Shown here one piece after another: positions 1-8,110 of a stretch of 36,612 bases of DNA. A program made the translations under genes and the position numbers. How positions within the stretch are numbered: the first letter of the stretch is position 1; each line of letters begins with the position of its first letter. The notes beneath the pieces are model-generated. The model searched no databases, was not told where the DNA came from, and saw only the letters and a program-made list of their open reading frames with translations. Source of the stretch: an uncultured Candidatus Poseidoniales archaeon (GTDB lineage Archaea; Thermoplasmatota; Poseidoniia; Poseidoniales; Thalassarchaeaceae); contig CABXDN010000012.1 in assembly GCA_902511005.1 (NCBI GenBank), positions 1 to 36,612 on the forward strand. Reading direction: 5' to 3'.

Positions 1-204
1 CCTGCTGAATCACATGTAGATTTACACCATATGGGAGCTGCTTTGAGAGCGCATTGGTTGGGATTACTAGGGTTTTTCGCAGTGATAATAGTAATTATTT
101 TCTGTGGATTCTTCTTAAGATATGGATTTTCGGCTAACTACACTGGGAGATCTAATCTCCTAAGATTGAGAATTAAGCATGAGAGAAGAGGTGACCAAAT
201 ATGA
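1..204 (+). CDS. C-terminal end of a small membrane protein (5' truncated)
   Basis: An open frame enters from the left edge and ends at a TGA that overlaps the ATG of the next gene (ATGA). The visible 67 residues hold a histidine-containing stretch (HVDLHHMG), one hydrophobic segment of about 20 residues (roughly residues 19-41), and a basic tail rich in Arg/Lys that should face the cytoplasm. The overlap with the following gene, and the Rieske and cytochrome b genes behind it, suggest the same operon and possibly an accessory or electron-carrier anchoring subunit of the respiratory complex. No family is recognised from the tail alone, and the start lies outside the window. Confidence 0.6.
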   Translation, partial: PAESHVDLHHMGAALRAHWLGLLGFFAVIIVIIFCGFFLRYGFSANYTGRSNLLRLRIKHERRGDQI

Positions 205-650
205 ACGATGATCTCGTATTCAAATTGTTGAAACAAGTAAAATCAGGCACAGTGTCGATTACAGATGCACGTTCTGCATTGGAAGGTATTGAATTAAGCG
301 AAGATAATTATCTTTCAGCAGTAGATCATGGAGTATTCAATGAACCAGATGCAGGGACAATTGTGAGATCTAGTTTATCCCCTGCTGGCGACTCGATAAT
401 GGTCGTATTAGTAGGTTTTTGGGGCTTAATTTGGACTTTGTTTTGGGCTGGGTCATTGAGTTATGGACTTTACAACCACTGGGATCAACAACTTTTATCG
501 TTATTTTTGGCAATGACTTTGACGACTCTAATTATAATGGGGATTGTTTACCTTAGATTTGTAATGCCAGATATTGTGATAATAAAACATAGAAGAAATA
601 AATACATAACTCCAAATGATTCAGAGGGTTGGAAGAAATACGAGGTTTGA
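201..650 (+). CDS. Two-helix membrane protein of the Rieske/cytochrome b operon
   Basis: This 149-residue protein is of unrecognised family. The N-terminal 65 residues are soluble and acidic. Two strong transmembrane segments follow at about residues 66-88 and 99-122, with a basic C-terminal tail (KHRRNK) that is likely cytoplasmic. No cysteine or heme-binding motif is visible, so a redox role is not supported; a structural or assembly subunit of the adjacent Rieske/cytochrome b complex is the best inference from position. Its start overlaps the upstream stop by ATGA, and its last codons hold the GAGGT ribosome binding site of the Rieske gene. That arrangement indicates translational coupling within one operon. 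Confidence 0.7.
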   Translation: MNDDLVFKLLKQVKSGTVSITDARSALEGIELSEDNYLSAVDHGVFNEPDAGTIVRSSLSPAGDSIMVVLVGFWGLIWTLFWAGSLSYGLYNHWDQQLLSLFLAMTLTTLIIMGIVYLRFVMPDIVIIKHRRNKYITPNDSEGWKKYEV

Positions 651-652
651 AT

Positions 653-1498
653 ATGAGTAGGAATTTTAGATTACGCCCTCTAACAGAGTCTGATGACCAC
701 GGTCAAGAAAAGTCAAACCTAATCGACAGAAGAGATTTCCTAAGGTATTCCTTCAATACCGCTGCAGGAGTCATTACAATGGCTAGTTTAGGAAGCATAG
801 GATTCGCATCTTTATTGATGGGACAGGCAAGTGCAGATGGCGGAGATTCAGCAGTTAGGTTCTGGGTTCCAACGGGCGCGGAAGATACTGTTTGGTATGG
901 AGACAGCCACCTTCAACCCATGAGTTACGATGCTTTCGTACAAGCATCAGCAAACAGCAATACAGGTATGGCCGGAGCACAAGGGGTTTGGTCGGGTATG
1001 CCGGTTAATGTTATTTATGTCCCAGATAATGAAAACAAAGGTAGTGGGTTGGCTTCAAATAAACCAAGATTTCAATATTTAGAAGGTTACAGTGACGGCG
1101 GGAAATATGTAGGGTCAGGATTTGAAGTTACTGAAAAACCAGAATATTCTTCTCTTTCAATACATGACAATTTAATCATTGTCTTCTCTAGATGCCCACA
1201 TTTATGCTGTATACCAGGTTGGCAACTTGTAACTAATGATTATACTAACGATAGTTGGGAGGCAGGAGGTACTGAGTCAGGTGGAAATAAATTATTTTGT
1301 ATTTGTCACTCTAGCAGATTTGATCCAACCGCTATAGAGAAGAACAGTATGGGGAGAGGGACTCCTTTTGATTACATCGGGATAAAAAAAGTGGGAGGGC
1401 CTGCACCTAATGGTATGCCATTGGTACCGTTCGTCCTAAATGGAGATATGATAGAAGCTTTACCAGACTTTGTAGACTGGTATGCATACTGTTCGTGA
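653..1498 (+). CDS. Tat-exported Rieske [2Fe-2S] protein
   Basis: This is the Rieske iron-sulfur subunit of a quinol-oxidising cytochrome bc/b6f-like complex; it takes electrons from quinol at the outer face. The N-terminus has a twin-arginine signal/anchor (RRDFLR, Arg26-Arg27) followed by a hydrophobic segment to about residue 58. Both Rieske boxes are present: CPHLCC (C181, H183) and CICHSS (C216, H219) supply the four ligands. C186 and C218 are placed for the usual disulfide, and C185 is an extra cysteine beside it. An ATG at 653 with GAGGT six bases upstream is preferred over an in-frame TTG at 629 that would overlap the previous gene. The stop codon lies inside the Shine-Dalgarno region (GAGGTGA) of the cytochrome b gene, so the two are closely coupled. 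Confidence 0.93.
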   Translation: MSRNFRLRPLTESDDHGQEKSNLIDRRDFLRYSFNTAAGVITMASLGSIGFASLLMGQASADGGDSAVRFWVPTGAEDTVWYGDSHLQPMSYDAFVQASANSNTGMAGAQGVWSGMPVNVIYVPDNENKGSGLASNKPRFQYLEGYSDGGKYVGSGFEVTEKPEYSSLSIHDNLIIVFSRCPHLCCIPGWQLVTNDYTNDSWEAGGTESGGNKLFCICHSSRFDPTAIEKNSMGRGTPFDYIGIKKVGGPAPNGMPLVPFVLNGDMIEALPDFVDWYAYCS

Positions 1499-1507
1499 GG
1501 TGAAAAT

Positions 1508-2374
1508 ATGATACAATTTTGGTTTTTATGGCTTTTTATAGCAATCGTTGTTGTCTTAGTAGCCTTCACGCTGCGTAAAGAGAGAGAAGATTTGCCGAGA
1601 AAAGATATTTTACGAGCAGTCGAAACTAGCGCTTCAGGAATGGGATTAGCCGAAAAATCATTTTTATGGGCTTTTTCTTGGTTAGATACAAGATTTAGGA
1701 TACAAGACTATTGGGGCATGAGTAGGAATGCATACCATAGTATGCATAGACAAATGCCTCTAACGCACGCTGAAAAATATAAATTAAGGATTATTTGGTA
1801 CTGGTATCCACTATACTGCCTAGGAGGAATATCATTCCTTGCGTTCGTAATATTAGTAATCACTGGAACCGTCCTTGGACTTTACTATGTCCCAGGCGGT
1901 GAAGGAGACCCTACGCCTGCTTATTCATCAATGGAATTCATAATGACCCAACTACCATTTGGATATATCATTAGATCAATACATCATTGGACTACGCATT
2001 TCATGGTTGCAGCTGTATTCTTACACATGTGTAGAGTGTACTTCACTGGAGCATACAGAAACCCTCGCGAATTAAATTGGCTTATTGGGGTAGCATTAAT
2101 GTTTTTCACAATATTCTTTGGATACTCAGGATATCTTTTGCCATGGGACAGTCTAGCATTTGGAGCAGCGACCATTGGGATAAATATGGCAACATCAACA
2201 CCACTTATTGGCGGTTGGGTGGCTAAGGCAATGTTCGCAGGAACCTCACTTTCAGGCCAGACTGTTACCAGAATGTATTTCTTACACGTATTTATTCTTC
2301 CAGTAATAGTGACAACATTGATTATTGCTCATTTATTCATAGTTTGGGTTCAAGGCATTGCAGAGCCGCATTAG
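1508..2374 (+). CDS. Cytochrome b6-type di-heme cytochrome b (N-terminal half)
   Basis: This membrane subunit carries the two b hemes of the quinol-oxidising complex. After an N-terminal extension of about 95 residues with an extra helix (residues 5-21), the sequence aligns by eye with plastid/cyanobacterial PetB. It has YCLGGI (C104), the RSIHHW helix B with H159 and H173 fourteen apart, GYSGYLLPWD, and helix D with H260 and H275 fifteen apart. These are the expected heme ligands. C104 sits where b6f cytochrome b6 has the cysteine that covalently holds heme c(n)/c(i). At 288 residues it is a split, b6-like protein; the C-terminal half is the start of the next gene, 14 bases downstream. The ATG follows GAGGTGA at good spacing. 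Confidence 0.93.
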   Translation: MIQFWFLWLFIAIVVVLVAFTLRKEREDLPRKDILRAVETSASGMGLAEKSFLWAFSWLDTRFRIQDYWGMSRNAYHSMHRQMPLTHAEKYKLRIIWYWYPLYCLGGISFLAFVILVITGTVLGLYYVPGGEGDPTPAYSSMEFIMTQLPFGYIIRSIHHWTTHFMVAAVFLHMCRVYFTGAYRNPRELNWLIGVALMFFTIFFGYSGYLLPWDSLAFGAATIGINMATSTPLIGGWVAKAMFAGTSLSGQTVTRMYFLHVFILPVIVTTLIIAHLFIVWVQGIAEPH

Positions 2375-2388
2375 AGGAGTTGTAAGAT

Positions 2389-5175
2389 ATGGGATTAATT
2401 GAGAGATTTGGTAGGATTGCAGACGTATATGTCAGCGAAAGGGATGGCCTAATCGAAGGAGATCAAGAAAGAAGAAGACCACATATGGGGCATCCATTTT
2501 GGCCTTCGGAAGTTTTGAGAGATACTATTATTTTGGCATCAATGATTTCTACTCTTGCATTTTATTGTTGGCTTATACCTCCACCCTTACATAGTGCAGC
2601 CGATCCTTTTGCTCAGGCAGGATTCGTGTTCCCTGATTGGTACGTATTATTTTCTTATGGGTACTTGAGATGGGGGGAATACCTTCCCTCATTTACTATT
2701 CCAGCCGGCCCGATTGGAGCATTCTTTGGAGCAGAATACATATTTTGGAATGCGGCTTGGTGGGGAGCAGCAATAACCGGAATTCCAGTTACCCTATTAG
2801 CCCTACCACCATTCTTACCAGGTAGAGAAAAGAGAGGAGTTGAAGACCCTTGGTTTGCCACCGCAGGGGCTGTTTATCTCGCTCATGTTTGGTTCATATC
2901 AGTGTTCTCAATTAATATATTTTTAGAATTATATGCAAAAGATTTGTCGAATTACTGTTGGGCAGATTCTCACGGATATTTGTTCTGCGGAAGGCAACAA
3001 CCGTGGACAGCAGAAGTATTCAATGCCATACCATGGGTACTGACGGGTATATTCATATTTGCAATAATCTATTTTGGTGTCAGAAAATTCGGACTTAATG
3101 CCTTGGGAGCTAGATTAACGCCAAATCTCGGAAGACAAATAGCAGTAGGATCTGCTGTTGCAGCATTCCTCATATGCGCAGTTACCTGGCCGATTTATGA
3201 ATCAGGATTTTGGGACTATGGAGGATTAGGTGCAATGGATGAAGTTAGTGAGTTAGATAAGTTAAGAACTCAACCTTCAGATACACTATTACATACTGAA
3301 GAAGGTAACTCTTGGGCTGAATGGTCAGATGAGTGTTTACCGTATGAAGATTCATCTGATTTACTACTCTGGGAAACACTAACCCATGGTGAAGACTTTT
3401 CAGATTATTGTATACTTCCTGCTATCCATTGGGTAGATTGGGGGATATATCAACCGACTAAAAATTTGATTATAGATTATTCAGGAGCAAATCAACACAC
3501 GGTAGCAGACATTGGACGTAATGGGGCTCTAGGTGATATTACATATACAGGAAATGCAGAATCTAATGAAATTATTTTTACAGATTCAATAGTATTTAAT
3601 GTGGAAGATTTTGGCATGGATAAAGTCCCTGCAGACATAGGTTGTAATTTCAGAACTACTGAAAGAGCCGCAGGAGTTCACTCTCAAACACTTTCTGTAA
3701 TGGATTCAAGTGACAAAATTATTTGGTCGACAGAAGATGGATTATGTTCATCAACTACAATGTATTTGGAATCGGGAGTATCTTATACTCTACAATACAC
3801 TACCATTAGTAGTGGAGTGAATGAGTCAGTATCTATGATTACAGATTATTCTGCTGTTGTTTATCAGCCTCTTCTATTAAATGGCGATGGAACTGCTCTA
3901 ATGAGGTCCCAAACGACACTTGAAGATAGTGAATTAACTCAGCTTACAGTAGATAACCCCACATATCATAAGAATCCAAAGAGCCTTGATGCGAAATTGA
4001 TTTACTCTCTTTTCATACCTTGCTTAGGTGTTGGAGCAATGGTTTTCCTGCTCATGAGGAGCATGGCTAGAGGATATGAATGGGAAATGAACAAATGCTA
4101 TGGATGTGATTTGTGTGACGATGCATGTCCTGTGAGATTATTCAATGCAGGAGACAAACTTAACATAATCTATAATTCATGGAATAATGAAGATGATGGT
4201 GTACCACTCTATTCATGTCTTACATGTACTGCTTGCACTAATGCTTGCCCTCAATTAGTAGATTATGACTCATACATAGATATCAGAAGAAGCCTGATAG
4301 TAGGAGGACCACCTGCAACAGAAATCCCACATACGGTACTACAGGCCGTTCTAGCAGCAGAAGCAGAAGAAGATGCAGACGATGCGTTCATCAGCGTAGA
4401 TGAATATCCTATTGACTCAAATGTAGGATACTATCCTGGTTGCGTAGATTATATTGATCAAGAGATGATTTTTAGCCATGTAAATGAGGGAACTATGAAT
4501 CTTGGAGATACAACTACTGCTGCTTTCACTCTTTTCGAAGATATGGGTTCTGAAGTAACATACTTGGGGCGGGATTTCTTGAAATGCTGTGGGCATGACC
4601 AAAAATGGCAAGGTATGGATGAAGTATTTGATAAGCTCAAATCTTACAATCAAAAGAAATTAGGGGAATCGGGTATTGATACGTTAGTAACATCTTGTGC
4701 AGAATGTTTCAAAACTTTTGCAATGGATTATGAATTAGAAGACATGAAAGTAATGCATACAACTGAATATTTAATTGAAAATGGCTTTGATATGAATTTA
4801 CAATCCGAAGAAGATCTTACAGTGACATATCATGACCCTTGCCGATTAGGAAGACAGATGAACATCTATGATGAACCTAGAGAACTTGTTCAAGCGGTTG
4901 AGGGCGTAGAATTGGTGGAAATGGAACATACAAAGGAAGATGGATTGTGTTGTGGTGTTTCAAGTATGATGTCATGTAATGAAAATAGTAGAACTTTAAG
5001 AATTCAGAGATTTGATGAGGTTAAAGCTACAGGTGCAGATATAATGCTTACATCATGCCCTAAATGCGTCAGTCATTTCGAATGTCTGAAATTCGAAGGA
5101 GATCCAAAGCATGACTTTGAAATTTTGGATGTAGTTTCTTTCCTCGCGAGACAAGTGAATGCTAAGAATCAATAA
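2389..5175 (+). CDS. Fusion: cytochrome b subunit-IV-like domain + HdrD/GlpC-like Fe-S module
   Basis: This 928-residue fusion continues the split cytochrome b. Residues 1-270 resemble b6f subunit IV: about five helices, with a Qo-site PDWY motif at 82-85 in place of PEWY. A soluble, probably extracytoplasmic segment of about 260 residues (277-535) has no recognised motif and no CxxCH. A sixth helix (about 537-557) returns the chain to the cytoplasm. There follow two ferredoxin-type motifs (C570, C573, C576, C580 and C610, C613, C616, C620) and two CCG domains: C685/C732-C733/C770-C773 and C818/C854-C855/C890-C893. CCG domains hold noncubane clusters in HdrB/HdrD and occur in GlpC and LutA-type oxidoreductases. 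The chain could link quinol oxidation to a cytoplasmic thiol, flavin or ferredoxin partner; direction and partner are unknown. The stop lies 1 base from the convergent next gene. Confidence 0.88.
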   Translation: MGLIERFGRIADVYVSERDGLIEGDQERRRPHMGHPFWPSEVLRDTIILASMISTLAFYCWLIPPPLHSAADPFAQAGFVFPDWYVLFSYGYLRWGEYLPSFTIPAGPIGAFFGAEYIFWNAAWWGAAITGIPVTLLALPPFLPGREKRGVEDPWFATAGAVYLAHVWFISVFSINIFLELYAKDLSNYCWADSHGYLFCGRQQPWTAEVFNAIPWVLTGIFIFAIIYFGVRKFGLNALGARLTPNLGRQIAVGSAVAAFLICAVTWPIYESGFWDYGGLGAMDEVSELDKLRTQPSDTLLHTEEGNSWAEWSDECLPYEDSSDLLLWETLTHGEDFSDYCILPAIHWVDWGIYQPTKNLIIDYSGANQHTVADIGRNGALGDITYTGNAESNEIIFTDSIVFNVEDFGMDKVPADIGCNFRTTERAAGVHSQTLSVMDSSDKIIWSTEDGLCSSTTMYLESGVSYTLQYTTISSGVNESVSMITDYSAVVYQPLLLNGDGTALMRSQTTLEDSELTQLTVDNPTYHKNPKSLDAKLIYSLFIPCLGVGAMVFLLMRSMARGYEWEMNKCYGCDLCDDACPVRLFNAGDKLNIIYNSWNNEDDGVPLYSCLTCTACTNACPQLVDYDSYIDIRRSLIVGGPPATEIPHTVLQAVLAAEAEEDADDAFISVDEYPIDSNVGYYPGCVDYIDQEMIFSHVNEGTMNLGDTTTAAFTLFEDMGSEVTYLGRDFLKCCGHDQKWQGMDEVFDKLKSYNQKKLGESGIDTLVTSCAECFKTFAMDYELEDMKVMHTTEYLIENGFDMNLQSEEDLTVTYHDPCRLGRQMNIYDEPRELVQAVEGVELVEMEHTKEDGLCCGVSSMMSCNENSRTLRIQRFDEVKATGADIMLTSCPKCVSHFECLKFEGDPKHDFEILDVVSFLARQVNAKNQ

Positions 5176-5176
5176 A

Positions 5177-5497
5177 TTAGGCTAAAAAAGCCAGATAAAC
5201 AGATATTAATGCAAGTATAATATTAATAGCCACACCAATTAATGTTGCCTTAGCCATTCTGGGGTTTTCATAACCTAACGCAATTAGCCATAGGAAGAAT
5301 CCTATCAAGGCCCCACAGGGCAAGGAAATCCAGGCTACTTTCAGTGATAAGAAAATTGACATAAAAAGCCATAAAGACATAGGTAAGGATAGACCTAGAA
5401 TAACCATAGAATCTTTCCACCAAACTTCGTTTCCGCTTACACCATTCATGGTTTCTCGGCAGAGAAGGTTAGAAATGAATCTGACTACAAGAAACAT
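5177..5497 (-). CDS. Small three-helix membrane protein
   Basis: This convergent 106-residue ORF ends one base after the cytochrome b fusion. About three hydrophobic segments fill the protein after an N-terminal region (WWKDSMVILGLSLPM, then FMSIFLSLKVAWISL, then a C-terminal helix ending in YLAFLA). The family is not recognised. An internal ATG at 5450 (MNGVSGNEVWW) would give a 90-residue protein and leave more room for a divergent promoter before the ferredoxin gene at 5528; I cannot decide between the starts. No redox residues are visible. Its place between the respiratory operon and the ferredoxin suggests a linked role, but only by position. Confidence 0.55.
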   Translation of the reverse strand: MFLVVRFISNLLCRETMNGVSGNEVWWKDSMVILGLSLPMSLWLFMSIFLSLKVAWISLPCGALIGFFLWLIALGYENPRMAKATLIGVAINIILALISVYLAFLA

Positions 5498-5527
5498 AGT
5501 ATTGAGTAGAGGGATTCTCTCGCAAGC

Positions 5528-5863
5528 ATGATGACTGACGCTTCAGATGTTTCAGAACGTCGTAAAAAACAACAAGAAAAAATACGTATTATGTTGAATA
5601 CTATAAAAGCAGGTGAAATAGCATCGATAAAAGGCGGAGAAGAAACCGTAGCTTGGGTTAAAGAAGAACTTTGCATAGGATGCGACCAATGTACTATTGT
5701 TTGTGATGATGATGCTATCGAACTTTACGACAAACCTTTAGCGAGTCCAATAATGAATATTGAAGTCAACAGAAAGGCCAGAATACTAAGAGACCCCTGT
5801 ACAGGGTGCAAACTTTGTGTTTTAGCATGCCCTACTGATGCAATAATAATGATAGATAGGTGA
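5528..5863 (+). CDS. 2[4Fe-4S] ferredoxin
   Basis: This 111-residue cytoplasmic electron carrier has two cluster motifs: CIGCDQCTIVC (C49, C52, C55, C59) and CTGCKLCVLAC followed by Pro (C91, C94, C97, C101). The first motif ends in CD rather than the usual CP. About 45 residues of charged, likely helical sequence precede the first cluster, and an insert of about 30 residues separates the clusters. Both features are more elaborate than a minimal clostridial ferredoxin and resemble RnfB-type or Hdr-associated ferredoxin domains. The start is ATG ATG at 5528/5531. The gene is followed two bases later by a membrane protein, and it sits just after the cytochrome b/HdrD fusion, so it is a plausible donor or acceptor for that module (inference). 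Confidence 0.85.
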   Translation: MMTDASDVSERRKKQQEKIRIMLNTIKAGEIASIKGGEETVAWVKEELCIGCDQCTIVCDDDAIELYDKPLASPIMNIEVNRKARILRDPCTGCKLCVLACPTDAIIMIDR

Positions 5864-5864
5864 T

Positions 5865-6173
5865 ATGATGAATGAAGAAGAAGATCCATTAAGATTTGGA
5901 GCCGAATTTGGGCCAAAAAGAACTGGGAATAGCACGGGAGTATCACTTTCAACATTCAAAACATTAGTCTGGGTTTCAAATCTAGGGGGGCTTTTACTTG
6001 TTGTCATAGGACTGGAATTAATGATGGTTCAAGGTGAATTCTATATGGCATTATTCTGTATAGTAGCGGGAGTTATAATTGCATTATTCCCATCGAACTA
6101 TGAGATTGTTGGGATGGATGGGGTTGAAATTGATTCCGGAGAAAAGTCGACTTTAGAAGGAGAAAAAGAATAG
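5865..6173 (+). CDS. Small two-helix membrane protein coupled to ferredoxin gene
   Basis: This 102-residue protein has a charged N-terminus, two adjacent hydrophobic segments (about residues 33-53 and 57-75) and an acidic tail (EKSTLEGEKE). The family is not recognised. The ATG at 5865 or 5868 lies just after the ferredoxin TGA, and the AGGTGAT that contains that stop serves as ribosome binding site, so the two genes are translationally coupled. It may be a membrane anchor or docking partner for the ferredoxin, but nothing in the sequence shows this directly. The gene ends 19 bases from the convergent asparagine synthase gene. Confidence 0.65.
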   Translation: MMNEEEDPLRFGAEFGPKRTGNSTGVSLSTFKTLVWVSNLGGLLLVVIGLELMMVQGEFYMALFCIVAGVIIALFPSNYEIVGMDGVEIDSGEKSTLEGEKE

Positions 6174-6192
6174 TATAAATAGAAAATTATGA

Positions 6193-8058
6193 TTAAAGAC
6201 TATTCCAGTCACTTACGTCATCAATTAAGTCGATTAAATTGCCTTTTCTAATACCATTCTTATAATCAGTGAAATGCATAGCATGGAAAATTCTCATCCC
6301 TATAGCCATATCTGGTTGATTGGCAAGAATAGGAGATAAACGCCCATAATCATTAGCCCATTCCATGGCATGGGGTGTTAATTCAGATATTAAATCACTA
6401 ATAATATTTGGAGTAGTGGCAGTCCCTGCAGGTACTTTCGGACGACTTACTATATGTTTAGGTAATTTTGTTAGATTAGCTGCTTCCCTTAGAGCCATTT
6501 TCTCATCTAAACCACTTAATTTCCATTCTAAAGGTATTTTATGGGATTTATTTCTATGTTTATTTGATAAAAATGGCACTCTTGCTTCTACACCATAGGC
6601 CATGCTATGCCTATCTCCCAATCTAAGTTGAAAATTTGTCAATTGCCCTCTATCCAATTCAAATTGCAGTGCATCTCTGAGATTCGAGAATTTATCCTTA
6701 GCCGAAAAATTATTATCAATCCATGGTTGACCTGCTCCAATGTAATTATTATCAATAGAAATGTCACCAAATAAAGATAAACGTTCATCAATTAATCTTG
6801 CATGTTCTGACAGAATCTTATGCCTCGAATAGCCTGCATGTAATTCATCAGCACCTTGCCCACAAATACCAACTTTCACTTTTTTAGACATATTTTCGAA
6901 TAATGGCTGCCAAAAAAGTACAGAAACATCAAGATCTTCGCCACTCCATACAAAATTAGGTAAACCATCCCAAAATTTATCCTTATCTATTATTATTTTA
7001 TGATGTTTTAATTCATGATTTTGAGCAACATCTACTGCAGCAATCATATCAGGATTCTCTTCATCTCCTGCTACCGTCCAACATTCAGGGATAGAACTTC
7101 CCGACGAATTTGCAATATCTTGTGTTATCGCTGCCAATAAACTTGAATCTAAGCCTCCTGATAGAACTAATCCTATTGGGACATCGGACATCATTCGATC
7201 TTCCACACTAGAATAAAGTGTATCTAGTAACTCTTTAGCTCCAACTTTTGGATCCCAGAAATTTTCAGGAGAAATTTTTTCTTGATTATATCTAGATACT
7301 CCAGTTAACACTGCTCTACCTTCAATATCCAATGACCAAGTTTCGATTGTCCCTTGAGCTACAGATGTAACACCTGAGAATAAAGTCGTATAATCAAGCG
7401 GATATTCATAAGCCAATCTAACCGCTAATGAGTTAATATCTGGTTTAGAAATAAATTCAGGGTGAGCATAAAATGATTTAATCTCAGAACCAAAAAGAAG
7501 CGACCCATCAGGCATTATTGTTCTGAATAAAGGTTTGACACCCATGGAGTCTCTGGAAAGAATTAATTCTCGAGATAGAGGGTCCCATATTGCAAATCCC
7601 CAAACGCCATCTAATTTTGATACCCATGATTTATGCTTTTCAGCATTATTGCCGATGATATCTGCATTTTTAGTGCGGAATAAATCGCCTACTTTCTTAC
7701 CAACTGGTATCTGAGGTGGCTTTTCATTGTCAAATGAAAATTTTCTATGTAGAGCAAGTATAGTTTCTGCATCACCAGAAGTTTGCCAAGGATAATTAGA
7801 TATTGAATCCTTAATTTTAGCATGATTATAAATTTCTCCATTTTGAACTAAAACACAACCATGATCGGATTTAATTGGTTGCCATGAACCATCAATATCT
7901 ACAATCGCTAAACGAGATTGAGATAAGGAAACACCAGCATTACCAACCTCATCCACATACCCTCCGTATCCATCCGGTCCCCTATGTGATAAGCATGCAG
8001 CCATAGAGTTTGAAATTGATAGATCGGCATTACCTAAAATTCCAGTGATACCACACAT
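6193..8058 (-). CDS. asnB: Asparagine synthase (glutamine-hydrolysing)
   Basis: This cytoplasmic enzyme makes asparagine from aspartate, ATP and glutamine. The N-terminal class II glutaminase domain begins MCGITG with the nucleophile Cys2 exposed after Met removal. It is followed by SHRGPDG, RLAIVD, NGEIYNH and SGDAET. The C-terminal synthetase domain has the PP-loop SGGLDSS (about residues 302-308) and a later GQGADELHAGYSRH stretch, typical of the family. The length of 621 residues is within the range for AsnB, with some inserted sequence in the glutaminase half near residues 110-140. The gene starts at ATG 8058 without a clear Shine-Dalgarno. A TATA-like CTTAAATA lies 23-30 bases upstream, which points to a leaderless transcript. 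A paralogue acting on another acceptor cannot be excluded. Confidence 0.92.
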   Translation of the reverse strand: MCGITGILGNADLSISNSMAACLSHRGPDGYGGYVDEVGNAGVSLSQSRLAIVDIDGSWQPIKSDHGCVLVQNGEIYNHAKIKDSISNYPWQTSGDAETILALHRKFSFDNEKPPQIPVGKKVGDLFRTKNADIIGNNAEKHKSWVSKLDGVWGFAIWDPLSRELILSRDSMGVKPLFRTIMPDGSLLFGSEIKSFYAHPEFISKPDINSLAVRLAYEYPLDYTTLFSGVTSVAQGTIETWSLDIEGRAVLTGVSRYNQEKISPENFWDPKVGAKELLDTLYSSVEDRMMSDVPIGLVLSGGLDSSLLAAITQDIANSSGSSIPECWTVAGDEENPDMIAAVDVAQNHELKHHKIIIDKDKFWDGLPNFVWSGEDLDVSVLFWQPLFENMSKKVKVGICGQGADELHAGYSRHKILSEHARLIDERLSLFGDISIDNNYIGAGQPWIDNNFSAKDKFSNLRDALQFELDRGQLTNFQLRLGDRHSMAYGVEARVPFLSNKHRNKSHKIPLEWKLSGLDEKMALREAANLTKLPKHIVSRPKVPAGTATTPNIISDLISELTPHAMEWANDYGRLSPILANQPDMAIGMRIFHAMHFTDYKNGIRKGNLIDLIDDVSDWNSL

Positions 8059-8080
8059 AAATATACCTACTATATACTGT

Positions 8081-8088
8081 TATTTAAG
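8081..8088 (-). promoter_or_regulatory. TATA-like box for the asparagine synthase gene
   Basis: Read on the minus strand the sequence is CTTAAATA, ending 23 bases before the ATG at 8058. This is the distance expected when transcription starts at or next to the start codon, and no Shine-Dalgarno sequence is present. The same geometry recurs before the permease gene at 18640. It is recognised by eye only. Confidence 0.4.
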
Positions 8089-8110
8089 CCAACCAGTCCC
8101 AAGTACTGGA

